A stretch of DNA of 64,000 nucleotides from Parabacteroides faecis. GTDB taxonomy: Bacteria > Bacteroidota > Bacteroidia > Bacteroidales > Tannerellaceae. The DNA lies in the NCBI RefSeq assembly GCF_014647375.1, contig NZ_BMPB01000016.1, positions 1 through 64,000 on the forward strand. The letters are read 5' to 3'. Below the pieces are notes generated by a model, which did no database searches, was not told where the DNA came from, and worked only from the letters and a program-made list of their open reading frames with translations. Position 1 is the first letter of the stretch. Every line of letters starts with the position of its first letter. Shown piece by piece: positions 37,683 to 46,145 of this stretch. The translations under genes and the position numbers were made by a program.

Positions 37683-38903
37683 ATGACTAATCTGATAAAA
37701 ACAACTGCTTTTTTAGTATGTTTCCTGTGTTTTTCATTGAATGGTAAAGCACAGCAGAGCGGGGCGGAAGACCGTGCTTTTTGGGTAGAAACATTGACCC
37801 GTATTGCTGATCCGGTATTGACGAATCTGAGTAACAATACGTTGAAGAAGAATATGCCCTATGAATCTCTGTCGAAAGACAGGAGTGATTTCTCTCACCT
37901 GGAAGCTGTAGGCCGTCTGATCTGTGGTATTTCTCCCTGGCTGGAATTGGGGCCGGATAATACACCGGAAGGTCAGTTACGCGATAAATATATCCGCCTG
38001 GCGGTAAAAGGACTGAAGAATGCCGTCAATCCGGAATCTCCCGACTATCTGGTATTTGGAAAACCTTATCAGCCTTTGGTGGATGCCGCTTTTCTGGCGC
38101 AAGGTTTGTTACGGGCGAGAACGCAATTGTGGGATAAGTTGGATTCGCAGGCTAAAGAATGGATGATTACTGAATTTAAACGCAGTCGTGCCATCAAACC
38201 CTGGGATAACAACTGGCTTTTATTTGCTTCGACAGTTGAGGCGGCTTTGCTGGAATTTACCGGTGAGTGTGATATGGACCGTCTGACTTATGGTGTTAAG
38301 AAATTCCGTGATGACTGGTATAAAGGGGATGCCTTGTATGGTGACGGCCCTGCTTTCCACATGGACTACTATAATAGTTTTGTTATCCATCCGATGCTGA
38401 CAGATGTATTGCTGGTTATGAAAAAGCATAATCTGGAAGGTGCCGATTTTGTCGATACCCAGTTGCCTCGCTTGACCCGTTATGCAGAACAGTTGGAACG
38501 TTTTATCTCTCCGGAAGGAACTTTCCCGGTAGTCGGTCGTTCTATCGTGTACCGTTTCGGTGCATTTCATGCATTGGCACAGGCTAGTTTGATGCAGGTG
38601 TTGCCCGAACGGGTAAAACCTGCTCAGGTGCGTTGTGCTATGACAGCAGTGATCCGTAACCAGATGAAATCGCCGAAGAACTTCGATGCCAACGGGTGGT
38701 TGCGTGTCGGCTTTACCGGTGAACAAATCGATATGTCTGAGTCTTATATTAATACAGGGAGTGTCTATCTGTGTGCTGTCGGTTTGCTGGCATTGGGATT
38801 GCCGGCTTCAAATGAATTCTGGTCGGCTCCTTATGCGGAGTGGACAAACCTGCGTGCCTGGAAAGGTGAAAGTGACGTAAAGGCAGATCATGCGCTTAAG
38901 TAA
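37683..38903 (+). CDS. DUF2264 family exported protein
   Basis: A 406-residue protein with a signal peptide (MTNLIKTTAFLVCFLCFSLNGKAQ). It matches DUF2264 by the patterns DFSHLEAVGRLICGISPWLEL and NNWLLFASTVEAALLEF, and has an alpha/alpha-barrel character. The family is repeatedly found with GH88/GH105 and lyase genes and may hold an uncharacterised glycoside hydrolase or lyase. It is 6 bases from GH88, so co-expressed. The catalytic residues are not known. Confidence 0.85.
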   Translation: MTNLIKTTAFLVCFLCFSLNGKAQQSGAEDRAFWVETLTRIADPVLTNLSNNTLKKNMPYESLSKDRSDFSHLEAVGRLICGISPWLELGPDNTPEGQLRDKYIRLAVKGLKNAVNPESPDYLVFGKPYQPLVDAAFLAQGLLRARTQLWDKLDSQAKEWMITEFKRSRAIKPWDNNWLLFASTVEAALLEFTGECDMDRLTYGVKKFRDDWYKGDALYGDGPAFHMDYYNSFVIHPMLTDVLLVMKKHNLEGADFVDTQLPRLTRYAEQLERFISPEGTFPVVGRSIVYRFGAFHALAQASLMQVLPERVKPAQVRCAMTAVIRNQMKSPKNFDANGWLRVGFTGEQIDMSESYINTGSVYLCAVGLLALGLPASNEFWSAPYAEWTNLRAWKGESDVKADHALK

Positions 38904-38949
38904 TTGAAAGTGGAGAATTGAAAATTGAAAATTAAATACAGATAAGAAG

Positions 38950-39792
38950 ATGAAAACAAATTATGAATTGCGTTATGCTGCGCATCCGGAAGATGCGAAG
39001 CAATATGATACGAAACGTATTCGTCGGGATTTCCTGATCGAAACGGTTTTCGCACCGAATGAAGTGAATATGGTTTATTCCATGTACGATCGTATGATTG
39101 TGGGTGGCGCCATGCCTGTGGGTGAGGTCCTGAAACTGGAAGCGATCGATCCGTTGAAAGCTCCTTATTTCCTGACACGCCGTGAAATAGGTATTTTCAG
39201 TGTCGGTGGTCCCGGTATTGTAAAAGCGGGTGATGCAACTTTTGAACTGGACTTTAAAGAAGCGCTTTACCTGGGTTCGGGTGATCGCGAAGTGACATTT
39301 GAAAGCAAAGATGCCAAGAATCCTGCTAAATTCTATTTTAATTCGACTACGGCTCATCGTAATTATCCGGATAAAAAAGTGACCAAGGCGGATGCTGTTG
39401 TGGCTGCTATGGGGTCGCTGGAAATGTCGAACGACCGTAATATCAACAAGATGATCGTGAATCAGGTATTGCCTACCTGCCAGCTACAGATGGGTATGAC
39501 CGAACTGAAACCGGGTAGTGTATGGAATACGATGCCGGCACACGTTCATAGCCGTCGTATGGAAGCTTATTTCTATTTCGATATTCCGGAAGATCAGGCT
39601 ATCTGTCATTTTATGGGTGAAGTAGACGAAACCCGCCATATCTGGATGAAAGGCGACCAGGCTGTTCTGTCTCCGGAATGGTCTATCCACAGTGCGGCCG
39701 CTACTCATAATTATACTTTTATCTGGGGTATGGGTGGTGAAAACCTGGATTATGGCGATCAGGATTTTTCTAAAATTACAGACTTAAAATAA
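38950..39792 (+). CDS. kduI: 5-keto-4-deoxyuronate isomerase KduI
   Basis: A 280-residue cupin-fold isomerase converting 4-deoxy-L-threo-5-hexosulose uronate to 2,5-diketo-3-deoxygluconate in the cytoplasm. Zinc ligands are visible as H198, H200 and E205 in HVHSRRME and H247 in [12 protein letters not shown]. Length matches the family. The gap before it contains an AATTGAAAATTGAAAATT repeat. Confidence 0.96.
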   Translation: MKTNYELRYAAHPEDAKQYDTKRIRRDFLIETVFAPNEVNMVYSMYDRMIVGGAMPVGEVLKLEAIDPLKAPYFLTRREIGIFSVGGPGIVKAGDATFELDFKEALYLGSGDREVTFESKDAKNPAKFYFNSTTAHRNYPDKKVTKADAVVAAMGSLEMSNDRNINKMIVNQVLPTCQLQMGMTELKPGSVWNTMPAHVHSRRMEAYFYFDIPEDQAICHFMGEVDETRHIWMKGDQAVLSPEWSIHSAAATHNYTFIWGMGGENLDYGDQDFSKITDLK

Positions 39793-39805
39793 ATCGAATA
39801 CTAAA

Positions 39806-40600
39806 ATGGTAAATTTCTCATTAGAAGGAAAAGTGGCACTTGTAACAGGTGCTTCTTACGGGATTGGTTTTGCGTTGGCTACTGCTTTTTCTCAGGCAGG
39901 TGCAAAGATCGTCTTCAATGACATCAAACAGGAACTGGTGGATAAAGGTCTGGCTGCCTATAAGGCAGAAGGTATCGATGCCAAAGGTTATGTTTGCGAC
40001 GTGACCAACGAAGAACAGGTAAATGCGATGGTTGCCCAGATCGAAAAAGAAGTAGGCGTGATCGATATTCTGGTAAACAATGCCGGTATTATCAAACGTA
40101 TTCCGATGCACGAAATGACGGCTGCCGAGTTCCGCCAGGTGATCGATGTCGACCTGAATGCTCCGTTCATCGTTTCAAAAGCAGTTATCCCTTCAATGAT
40201 CAAAAAAGGTCACGGAAAGATCATCAATATCTGTTCGATGATGAGTGAACTGGGACGTGAAACTGTTTCTGCCTATGCCGCAGCTAAAGGTGGCCTGAAA
40301 ATGCTGACACGCAATATCGCTTCTGAATACGGCGAATATAACATCCAATGTAACGGTATTGGTCCGGGTTATATCGCGACACCGCAGACGGCTCCGCTTC
40401 GTGAACTTCAGCCGGACGGTTCACGTCATCCGTTCGACTCTTTCATCATTGCCAAGACACCGGCAGCCCGTTGGGGAACTCCGGAAGATCTGATGGGACC
40501 GGCTGTGTTCCTGGCTTCCGATGCTTCCGACTTCGTAAACGGACATGTGTTGTATGTAGACGGTGGTATTCTGGCTTATATCGGAAAACAACCGAAATAA
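39806..40600 (+). CDS. kduD: 2-dehydro-3-deoxy-D-gluconate 5-dehydrogenase KduD
   Basis: A 264-residue short-chain dehydrogenase reducing 2,5-diketo-3-deoxygluconate to 2-keto-3-deoxygluconate with NAD(P)H. The cofactor motif TGASYGIG is near residue 12, NNAG near residue 91, and the catalytic YAAAKGG (Tyr, Lys) near residue 157. It is 13 bases after kduI, in the same operon. Confidence 0.95.
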   Translation: MVNFSLEGKVALVTGASYGIGFALATAFSQAGAKIVFNDIKQELVDKGLAAYKAEGIDAKGYVCDVTNEEQVNAMVAQIEKEVGVIDILVNNAGIIKRIPMHEMTAAEFRQVIDVDLNAPFIVSKAVIPSMIKKGHGKIINICSMMSELGRETVSAYAAAKGGLKMLTRNIASEYGEYNIQCNGIGPGYIATPQTAPLRELQPDGSRHPFDSFIIAKTPAARWGTPEDLMGPAVFLASDASDFVNGHVLYVDGGILAYIGKQPK

Positions 40601-40640
40601 ATAGCCTGATAAAGACGATGGTCTTTGCTGGTAAAAAGGG

Positions 40641-40687
40641 TTCCTTCCGGGAGAAATTCAGATTTCTTTCGGAAGGAATTTTATTTT
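40641..40687 (+). terminator. kduD operon terminator
   Basis: TTCCTTCCG with the following GAGAAA pairs with TTTCTTTCGGAAGGAA, then a T-rich tract. It ends the GH88-DUF2264-kduI-kduD transcript. Confidence 0.82.
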
Positions 40688-40727
40688 CTACCGGATGGAA
40701 TATAAAATACTCTATAAAAAGGAAATC

Positions 40728-42002
40728 TTACCCCATTAATGTAATCTCCTTCACGACATGATTTTTGACAAGGGCATACATTATATGTCCCGCAAAGGAA
40801 TCATCCCTGTCTTGGAAATAGAGTTCCAACTCATACAGAATACAGCCATCTTCTTGCTCTTCTGTCTTTATATGCAAAGACTGTAAATCAATTCGAGATG
40901 CAAAGTCTTCTACCGACAAAGGAGGTTCTCCTGTTGCCTCTCTCCATGAGACCAGACTCTCTGCCATGCCTTCGGCCATTCGCCGACGCCAAACCGTTTC
41001 ACCTTCATCCTCCAGTTCCTTGACATACGTGTGAATGGCTGAAAGATGCTTTTTTATCAGTTCTTCATGCGGACACGGTACAATCTCCTGCCTTTTACGA
41101 TTTTGCTTTTTTACGAGTTCTATCGCTTGTTCCAGATACTCTATTCGGTCGACTGGTGACAATAGGCGATTTTCCCAAAGCGTTTGCAGCATGACCAACC
41201 GTTCTTCTATCGGTTTGTCTCCATACAACGCTTCTCCATCCAATTCCAGAGAGGCGTTATGCTCATCCAAAGTCATTCTCCGTTCTATACCGAACAGTTT
41301 ATTTCCTCCCTCAATCATCCGGTCGGTAAAATCATCTATGAAAACAATCAACTCATGTAGTTGAACAGGTAAATCGATCCGGTTCTTCTCTGCATTCTCT
41401 TCCACGATTCGGGCAAACTGTAGAACCCTCGCCAATACCAAAGAGAACTTCGTATCATCACGCATCAACTCGTCCGGTAAGTGCATAGCTTGTAGAGCAG
41501 GTAACATTCTAGCCAGATACTCGCTTGCCTCGCGGCATTTCACAATCATATCCGCTTCCTTATTATCCCAGGCAACAGCTGCACATTGCAGATTGTCAAT
41601 AAAAGACTGGCGATCTAAATAATCCCAGTACCGCTTTTCCATCGCTTCATCCGGAAGTTCAGGAAGATGTTCCTTCAACTCTTTTATTTTAACCTTCAAC
41701 GAATTCACATAAGCGCGTTGCTCCGGTGGAAACGGCGCAGTTATCTTCTTTTTTTGAGGTGCGGCAGTAACAGGAGGGTAGTCTGTCGGCATTCCCACAG
41801 GTGCGATGGAAAAAGAGAAATCCACTTTTCTGCCCCAGATGGTCACTTTATAATCTTTCGATGTCTTATAGCCGTAAAACCATAATTTCATCGATTCGAG
41901 CCAAAACTCCGTATTCTCCTCTATCGATACTTGCGAGATATTCGCAATCTTGTCCGTTAAGCGAAATTTCCACACATTTGTTTTATCCTCTCCATTTCCC
42001 AT
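40728..42002 (-). CDS. Hypothetical protein with DUF2262-like C-terminus
   Basis: A 424-residue soluble protein with no signal peptide that I do not recognise as a whole. The N-terminal 80 residues are beta-rich. A long helical, acidic middle (residues 95-330) follows a proline-rich linker (PVTAAPQKKKITAPFPPEQ). The C-terminus YELELYFQDRDDSFAGHIMYALVKN resembles the short beta motif of DUF2262/DUF6985 proteins, some of which are immunity-like. No toxin gene is seen nearby. The gene lies alone and its role is unknown. Confidence 0.6.
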   Translation of the reverse strand: MGNGEDKTNVWKFRLTDKIANISQVSIEENTEFWLESMKLWFYGYKTSKDYKVTIWGRKVDFSFSIAPVGMPTDYPPVTAAPQKKKITAPFPPEQRAYVNSLKVKIKELKEHLPELPDEAMEKRYWDYLDRQSFIDNLQCAAVAWDNKEADMIVKCREASEYLARMLPALQAMHLPDELMRDDTKFSLVLARVLQFARIVEENAEKNRIDLPVQLHELIVFIDDFTDRMIEGGNKLFGIERRMTLDEHNASLELDGEALYGDKPIEERLVMLQTLWENRLLSPVDRIEYLEQAIELVKKQNRKRQEIVPCPHEELIKKHLSAIHTYVKELEDEGETVWRRRMAEGMAESLVSWREATGEPPLSVEDFASRIDLQSLHIKTEEQEDGCILYELELYFQDRDDSFAGHIMYALVKNHVVKEITLMG

Positions 42003-42045
42003 CTTTCTTAAATTTTCAATTCTGCTATATGTTTATTTGAATACG

Positions 42046-43170
42046 TTAGTTTTCCATAAATACAACCACCGGATTATCATCTGGTGAAATTGATTTGATA
42101 AAACTGAGATTAGAGTTTGGCGATACTTCATTTTTCTCTATATAATCGCAAATCTCTTCTGCATTCAAAACCCCTAGACAAGTTCCGTCATCACAGGTGG
42201 TAGATATTCGGACAGGCATAAAACCATTGATGTCATCAACTAATCCTTTTTCACACAAATAGTAAGAGCTTTCCTTTGTCTGTTTATTATAGATACACAG
42301 TTGATATCTTTCACTCATATAATAATCAAATGCTATGTTCGCATCGTTTTCATATATAAAAATAGGAGATATCGCTTCCCTATGTCTGTCATAACGTTCT
42401 TTATACGGTACAGAGCGAGATGTTATGTTTAACATATACTTTGCTTTCAACGGATTATTACTAACCTGATAAACCGTATCAATAAACATTTCTTTAAAAT
42501 AGAGATTATCTTTATATTTATAAATAAGACCATCATTCGTATCAAGAATGTATTTTTTTGTCTCAACAAAATGATGATTGGGATATTCTTTTATAATATT
42601 TCCATTATAATCAAATAGAACTATTCTTTTTTTTTCTCGTCCACTTCTATTCGCAAAAAAAGAGAAAAAGGTCTTTGAATCTAAAGGTCTTATTATTTGA
42701 GGGGAGACATCGGCCGATAATGGGACTTTCATTTTTCCTGCATATTTGCCGTCTAAACTGTACTTTACCCACACTCCGTTTACACCTAAAAAATAAAGGA
42801 GTCCATCGTATGGATTATGAAAATTTTCATAAAATGAATATACAGCTTCCGGATCGTCACCTTTATGTCCTATTTTCCGTATGAATTTTCCGTCTTTAGC
42901 ACTAAACAAGCAACAACTATTGTAATCCCATGCAAGTATATAATCTTGTATCTTCTGCACATGAATATAAGAAAGTAAGCATTCATCTGTTGTTTCTAAA
43001 GGAATATATTTCACTTTGCGGAATAATTTACTCATCTGAGCCGTCTGTTTGGGAGTATGTGACGGTAAGTCGATTGTCAATATTTTTTCATGACTAAATG
43101 AACAAAATACCACAACTACCAGTAAAAAAAGTTTCACAAGTTTCATGTTATTAATCGTTTTATGGTTCAC
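42046..43170 (-). CDS. 6-bladed beta-propeller protein
   Basis: A 374-residue exported protein (or 366 from the ATG at 43146, which begins the signal MKLVKLFLLVVVVFCSF). The opening VKYIPLETTDECLLS is the hallmark of the Bacteroidales 6-bladed beta-propeller family. Repeated hydrophobic-aromatic blades with D-x-G turns follow (DYNSCCLFSAKDGKFIRKIG and others). Family members are periplasmic or surface proteins of unknown function, often present in many diverged copies. The gene is richer in A+T than its neighbours and borders a large AT-rich gap, which suggests acquisition. Confidence 0.78.
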   Translation of the reverse strand: MNHKTINNMKLVKLFLLVVVVFCSFSHEKILTIDLPSHTPKQTAQMSKLFRKVKYIPLETTDECLLSYIHVQKIQDYILAWDYNSCCLFSAKDGKFIRKIGHKGDDPEAVYSFYENFHNPYDGLLYFLGVNGVWVKYSLDGKYAGKMKVPLSADVSPQIIRPLDSKTFFSFFANRSGREKKRIVLFDYNGNIIKEYPNHHFVETKKYILDTNDGLIYKYKDNLYFKEMFIDTVYQVSNNPLKAKYMLNITSRSVPYKERYDRHREAISPIFIYENDANIAFDYYMSERYQLCIYNKQTKESSYYLCEKGLVDDINGFMPVRISTTCDDGTCLGVLNAEEICDYIEKNEVSPNSNLSFIKSISPDDNPVVVFMEN

Positions 43171-43196
43171 TGTCTCATAGTTCTAAGGAAACGTCG

Positions 43197-43228
43197 GGAA
43201 GTTACAGAAAAAGTTTCGTGCTGACAAA
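43197..43228 (-). promoter_or_regulatory. Candidate promoter of the beta-propeller gene
   Basis: Minus strand: TTTG (43228-43225), an exact 20-base spacer, then TAACTTCC (43204-43197), which matches six of eight -7 positions. About 27-50 bases upstream of the two possible starts. Confidence 0.35.
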
Positions 43229-43825
43229 TAGATATACTCTTTATTATTTTACTAATAAAATCTTGTTTAGGATACTATTCAGTTTTGATTTATTGGAAAT
43301 ATATCAAAATGACAATTCACCTATCCTATGGTTGTCCCCTCTGTGTCCTTTATCAAGTCTATTGAATCAAATGCGTTTTAATAGAAGTTGTCGGAGGTCG
43401 TTGTGTTGCTGATTGACTGGTTATTGTGTCGGTTGGCTTTTATTTGTGGTTTGGGTTTTTCAATGTGTTATATATTTATTCCTTATGGTGATATTGTGAT
43501 GTTTATATTTATATCTGTTTCAGTGGTGAAATAGAAGATGAAAACTGCTAAAAAGCATACTTTAGGGTCTGGATATGGTTACTTTTAATAGGTGTTTTTA
43601 CTATAATTAACAAAAATATCTCTTTAAATGGTCCCCCATTTTATTTAAAAGGAATTTTTTTTCGTTTAAAACGAACTTACATTTTATTTAAAACGAGATG
43701 AAAGGTAGATGTTTTTTAGAGAATGTGTTAATATTTGTATTCGAAGTTTGTCTGGAAGGAAGAAAAAGAGAAATAGTAGTGTTCTTATAAAGGTCTGTTT
43801 TGTGTCAAAAAGAAATAAAAGGCGG
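43229..43825. other. AT-rich gap without a supported gene
   Basis: No credible gene is visible. At 43661-43675 there is a palindrome, TTCGTTT-A-AAACGAA. It is flanked by two direct copies of CATTTTATTTAAAA (43637-43650 and 43680-43693). Composition is much richer in A+T than the flanking operons. It may be a regulatory site or the remains of a degraded gene. Confidence 0.45.
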
Positions 43826-43872
43826 GAAAAGAATAGCACGCAGACAGATTATTCATTGTTCTGCGTGCTATT
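43826..43872 (-). terminator. Terminator of the CoA-transferase gene
   Basis: AATAGCACGCAGA (43832-43844) and TCTGCGTGCTATT (43860-43872) form a perfect 13-base stem, followed on the minus strand by CTTTTCC. It begins about 13 bases past the stop codon at 43885. Confidence 0.8.
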
Positions 43873-43884
43873 AATATGTGATAA

Positions 43885-45381
43885 TTACTTGTTGTATTTG
43901 CTCCAGTCTACATTGTGCATGTCACCGCTTGCTGCCAGTTCTTCGTGGAAAGCGAAGCAACATTTCAGGTTCTGCGGAGTGTGACCTTTTACACCCATTG
44001 CCAGATATTCTCTCAATAACGGCTTGTAATCCGGATGGACGCAATTGTCAATGATACAGTTTGCACGTTCGATCGGCGATTTACCACGCAGGTCGGCTAC
44101 ACCGTATTCTGTGATGATGATCTTTACAGAGTGTTCGCTATGATCCAGGTGAGAAACCATCGGAACGAAAGCACTGATCTTACCTTCTTTGGCTGTAGAA
44201 GGAGTCGTGAAGATAGACAGCATAGCTGAACGGGTAAAGTCGCCTGAACCACCGATACCGTTCATCATTCTTGTTCCTGATACGTGGGTAGAGTTGATGT
44301 TACCGAAGATGTCGGCTTCCAATGCAGTGTTGATAGCGATCAGACCTAAACGGCGGGCAACTTCCGGGTTGTTGGAAATTTCCTGCGGACGAAGAAGGAT
44401 TTTATCCTTGAAGAAATCGAGGTTCGCATAAATTTCGCGGATCACTTCGTTGCTTACAGATAAAGAGCAACCACTGGCGAATTTAACGCGGCCTTCTTTC
44501 ATCAGGCTGATAACAGCATCCTGGATAACTTCTGTATATACATTAAATGCCGGGATTTCTTCGTTAGCTCCCATACAGCCTAAAACAGCATTGGCAACGT
44601 TGCCTACACCACTCTGCAGGGGAACGAATTCTTTCGGCAGACGGCCTGCTTTGATTTCGCTAACCAGGAAGTCGGCAACATTCTTACCGATAGCCATTGT
44701 AACGTCATCCAGCGGAGAGAACTTACCACCTTCGTTCGGTTCTTCTGTTTTAACAATGCCGACGATTTTAGCCGGATCTACCTTTACATAAGGTGTACCG
44801 ATACGGTCGGAAGGAGTATAAACAGGAATTTCACGGCGATAAGGAGGATCGGCCGGTTCATAAATATCATGCATGCCACGAATTTCTTTCGGGTGGCGGC
44901 TGTTCAATTCAATAATAATACGGTCAGCCATCCGGCAGATAGTCGGCAGGATACCGACGCCACTGGTCGGAACGATTTCACCGTCTTCTGTTACATCGGC
45001 TGCTTCAACGATCGCTACATCGATTTTTCCCAGGAAACCGTAGCGCAGGTCTTGCGCCAGTTCGGAAAGGTGCATATCGAAATACTGTGCTCCGTGAGAA
45101 TTCAACAATGCGCGGAGGTCTTTGTTCGATTGATATGGAGTACGGAACTTGATAGCGTTGGCACGTGCCAGTTCGCCGTCCAGCTTATCACCGGTAGAAG
45201 CGCCGGTAAACATACCGATCTGGAAAGGATTACCTTTTTCATGTTCCTCCATCGCTTTTTTTGCAATGGCTCCCGGAACAACTTTCGGACATCCGGCAGG
45301 TGTAAAACCACTGAATCCCACATTGTCGTCGTGATGTACGAACGAAGCAGCTTCTTCAGCTGTAATGAATTTTAAAGCCAT
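43885..45381 (-). CDS. Acetyl-CoA hydrolase/transferase (succinate CoA-transferase type)
   Basis: A 498-residue class I CoA-transferase. The catalytic glutamate is E284 in VYTEVIQD, and GVGNVANAV (residues 258-266) supplies the oxyanion loop. The length and sequence resemble AarC-type acetate/succinate and propionate/succinate CoA-transferases. In Bacteroidales such enzymes are expected to move CoA between acyl groups in the succinate-propionate fermentation route. It is monocistronic, with its own promoter and terminator. Confidence 0.92.
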   Translation of the reverse strand: MALKFITAEEAASFVHHDDNVGFSGFTPAGCPKVVPGAIAKKAMEEHEKGNPFQIGMFTGASTGDKLDGELARANAIKFRTPYQSNKDLRALLNSHGAQYFDMHLSELAQDLRYGFLGKIDVAIVEAADVTEDGEIVPTSGVGILPTICRMADRIIIELNSRHPKEIRGMHDIYEPADPPYRREIPVYTPSDRIGTPYVKVDPAKIVGIVKTEEPNEGGKFSPLDDVTMAIGKNVADFLVSEIKAGRLPKEFVPLQSGVGNVANAVLGCMGANEEIPAFNVYTEVIQDAVISLMKEGRVKFASGCSLSVSNEVIREIYANLDFFKDKILLRPQEISNNPEVARRLGLIAINTALEADIFGNINSTHVSGTRMMNGIGGSGDFTRSAMLSIFTTPSTAKEGKISAFVPMVSHLDHSEHSVKIIITEYGVADLRGKSPIERANCIIDNCVHPDYKPLLREYLAMGVKGHTPQNLKCCFAFHEELAASGDMHNVDWSKYNK

Positions 45382-45431
45382 GATATTATTTTTTTTATTA
45401 GATAAATACTTGTTAGTCAGCTAAACGGCTG

Positions 45432-45460
45432 CAAAGGTATTAAAAAAGAAGATAGATCAA
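45432..45460 (-). promoter_or_regulatory. Promoter of the CoA-transferase gene
   Basis: Minus strand: a perfect -7 motif TACCTTTG (45439-45432), with TTG at 45460-45458 and an 18-base spacer, one base below the usual range. The -33 element lies at the very end of the upstream coding region. Confidence 0.55.
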
Positions 45461-45894
45461 TACTTACGGTTAAGTATTTCTGAGTAAATAACAGCTTTTC
45501 TTAACTCTTCGATATTATTGAACTCAATATCTTCCAGCATGGTGTGTTCTTCTTCATACGGAAAGGCCATAGGGCGGGACGTACTGACTTTGGATTGATG
45601 GATTTCTTTTTCTGCGGAAAGGAAAGTTTTCGGAGTCTGCGCCTCTTTTTTCAAATTCTTTTTACCGGAAGTGGCTTTGGCCGGAGCCGGTTGTTGTGGC
45701 GACACATTTTTTACTTCTTCCAGAATTTCCCAGAAACCTTTGCCCGAAGATGTATTTTCTTCAGGGAACGTGTCATGTCCGGGCTGTCCGAGTACCTGTG
45801 TCGGGCGCTTTTTTTTGTTTTTTGAACTGAATAAACCGCTCACGGCGGCAATTATCAGAAAAACAATATAGATCCAATCGCCTAAGTTATCCAT
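45457..45894 (-). CDS. Small membrane-anchored hypothetical protein
   Basis: A 145-residue protein with one N-terminal membrane helix (WIYIVFLIIAAVSGLF, residues 7-22), then a basic KNKKKRP stretch, a long low-complexity cytoplasmic linker and a conserved-looking C-terminal helix (FNNIEELRKAVIYSEILNRKY). I recognise it only as a type of small protein kept in Bacteroidales; the closing IYSEILNRKY motif is typical of that group. Its function is unknown. It has an upstream promoter with a possible long leader and is read in the same direction as the CoA-transferase gene. Confidence 0.7.
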   Translation of the reverse strand: MDNLGDWIYIVFLIIAAVSGLFSSKNKKKRPTQVLGQPGHDTFPEENTSSGKGFWEILEEVKNVSPQQPAPAKATSGKKNLKKEAQTPKTFLSAEKEIHQSKVSTSRPMAFPYEEEHTMLEDIEFNNIEELRKAVIYSEILNRKY

Positions 45895-45977
45895 AACTTT
45901 GATTATTTTTGCACTCCAAATGTAAGAAGAATAATTGAATAGTGAAAGAGGTAAGTAATATAAGCAGTATAAAAGTA

Positions 45978-46087
45978 AATAAGGGTAACTTCACAGCCAC
46001 CCTTATTCGATTTAACCAAAACCTTAACTATGAAAAAATTTACGTTTTTCGTATGCAAATATAGCAGTCGAATTTGAACTGTGCAAA
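45978..46087 (-). promoter_or_regulatory. Promoter and hairpin leader upstream of the small membrane gene
   Basis: Minus strand: TTTG (46087-46084), a 20-base spacer, then a perfect -7 TATATTTG (46063-46056). Transcription would start near 46049. About 45 bases later comes a 9-base perfect stem, AATAAGGGT/ACCCTTATT (46007-45978), followed by TTACTTTTAT. This could be a short RNA of about 70 bases or an attenuated leader; the coding start is a further 84 bases on. Confidence 0.5.
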
Positions 46088-46145
46088 CCTTTGGAGGTTT
46101 ATTTTTATAGAACGTAAGATTTTAAATTTTATTAACAAGGACAAA

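Noticed and set aside
43218-43412. A 64-codon open frame in the AT-rich gap
   Set aside because: No ribosome site, promoter or family-like composition supports it, and it overlaps the probable promoter of the divergent beta-propeller gene.
43709-43984. A 91-codon open frame on the plus strand
   Set aside because: Its second half is antisense to the end of the CoA-transferase gene and runs through that gene's terminator hairpin.
46030-46077. A 15-codon frame starting MKKFTFFV upstream of miaB
   Set aside because: It looks like the start of an exported protein but stops after 15 codons, and the bases coincide with a minus-strand promoter. It may be a remnant, but a gene cannot be supported.
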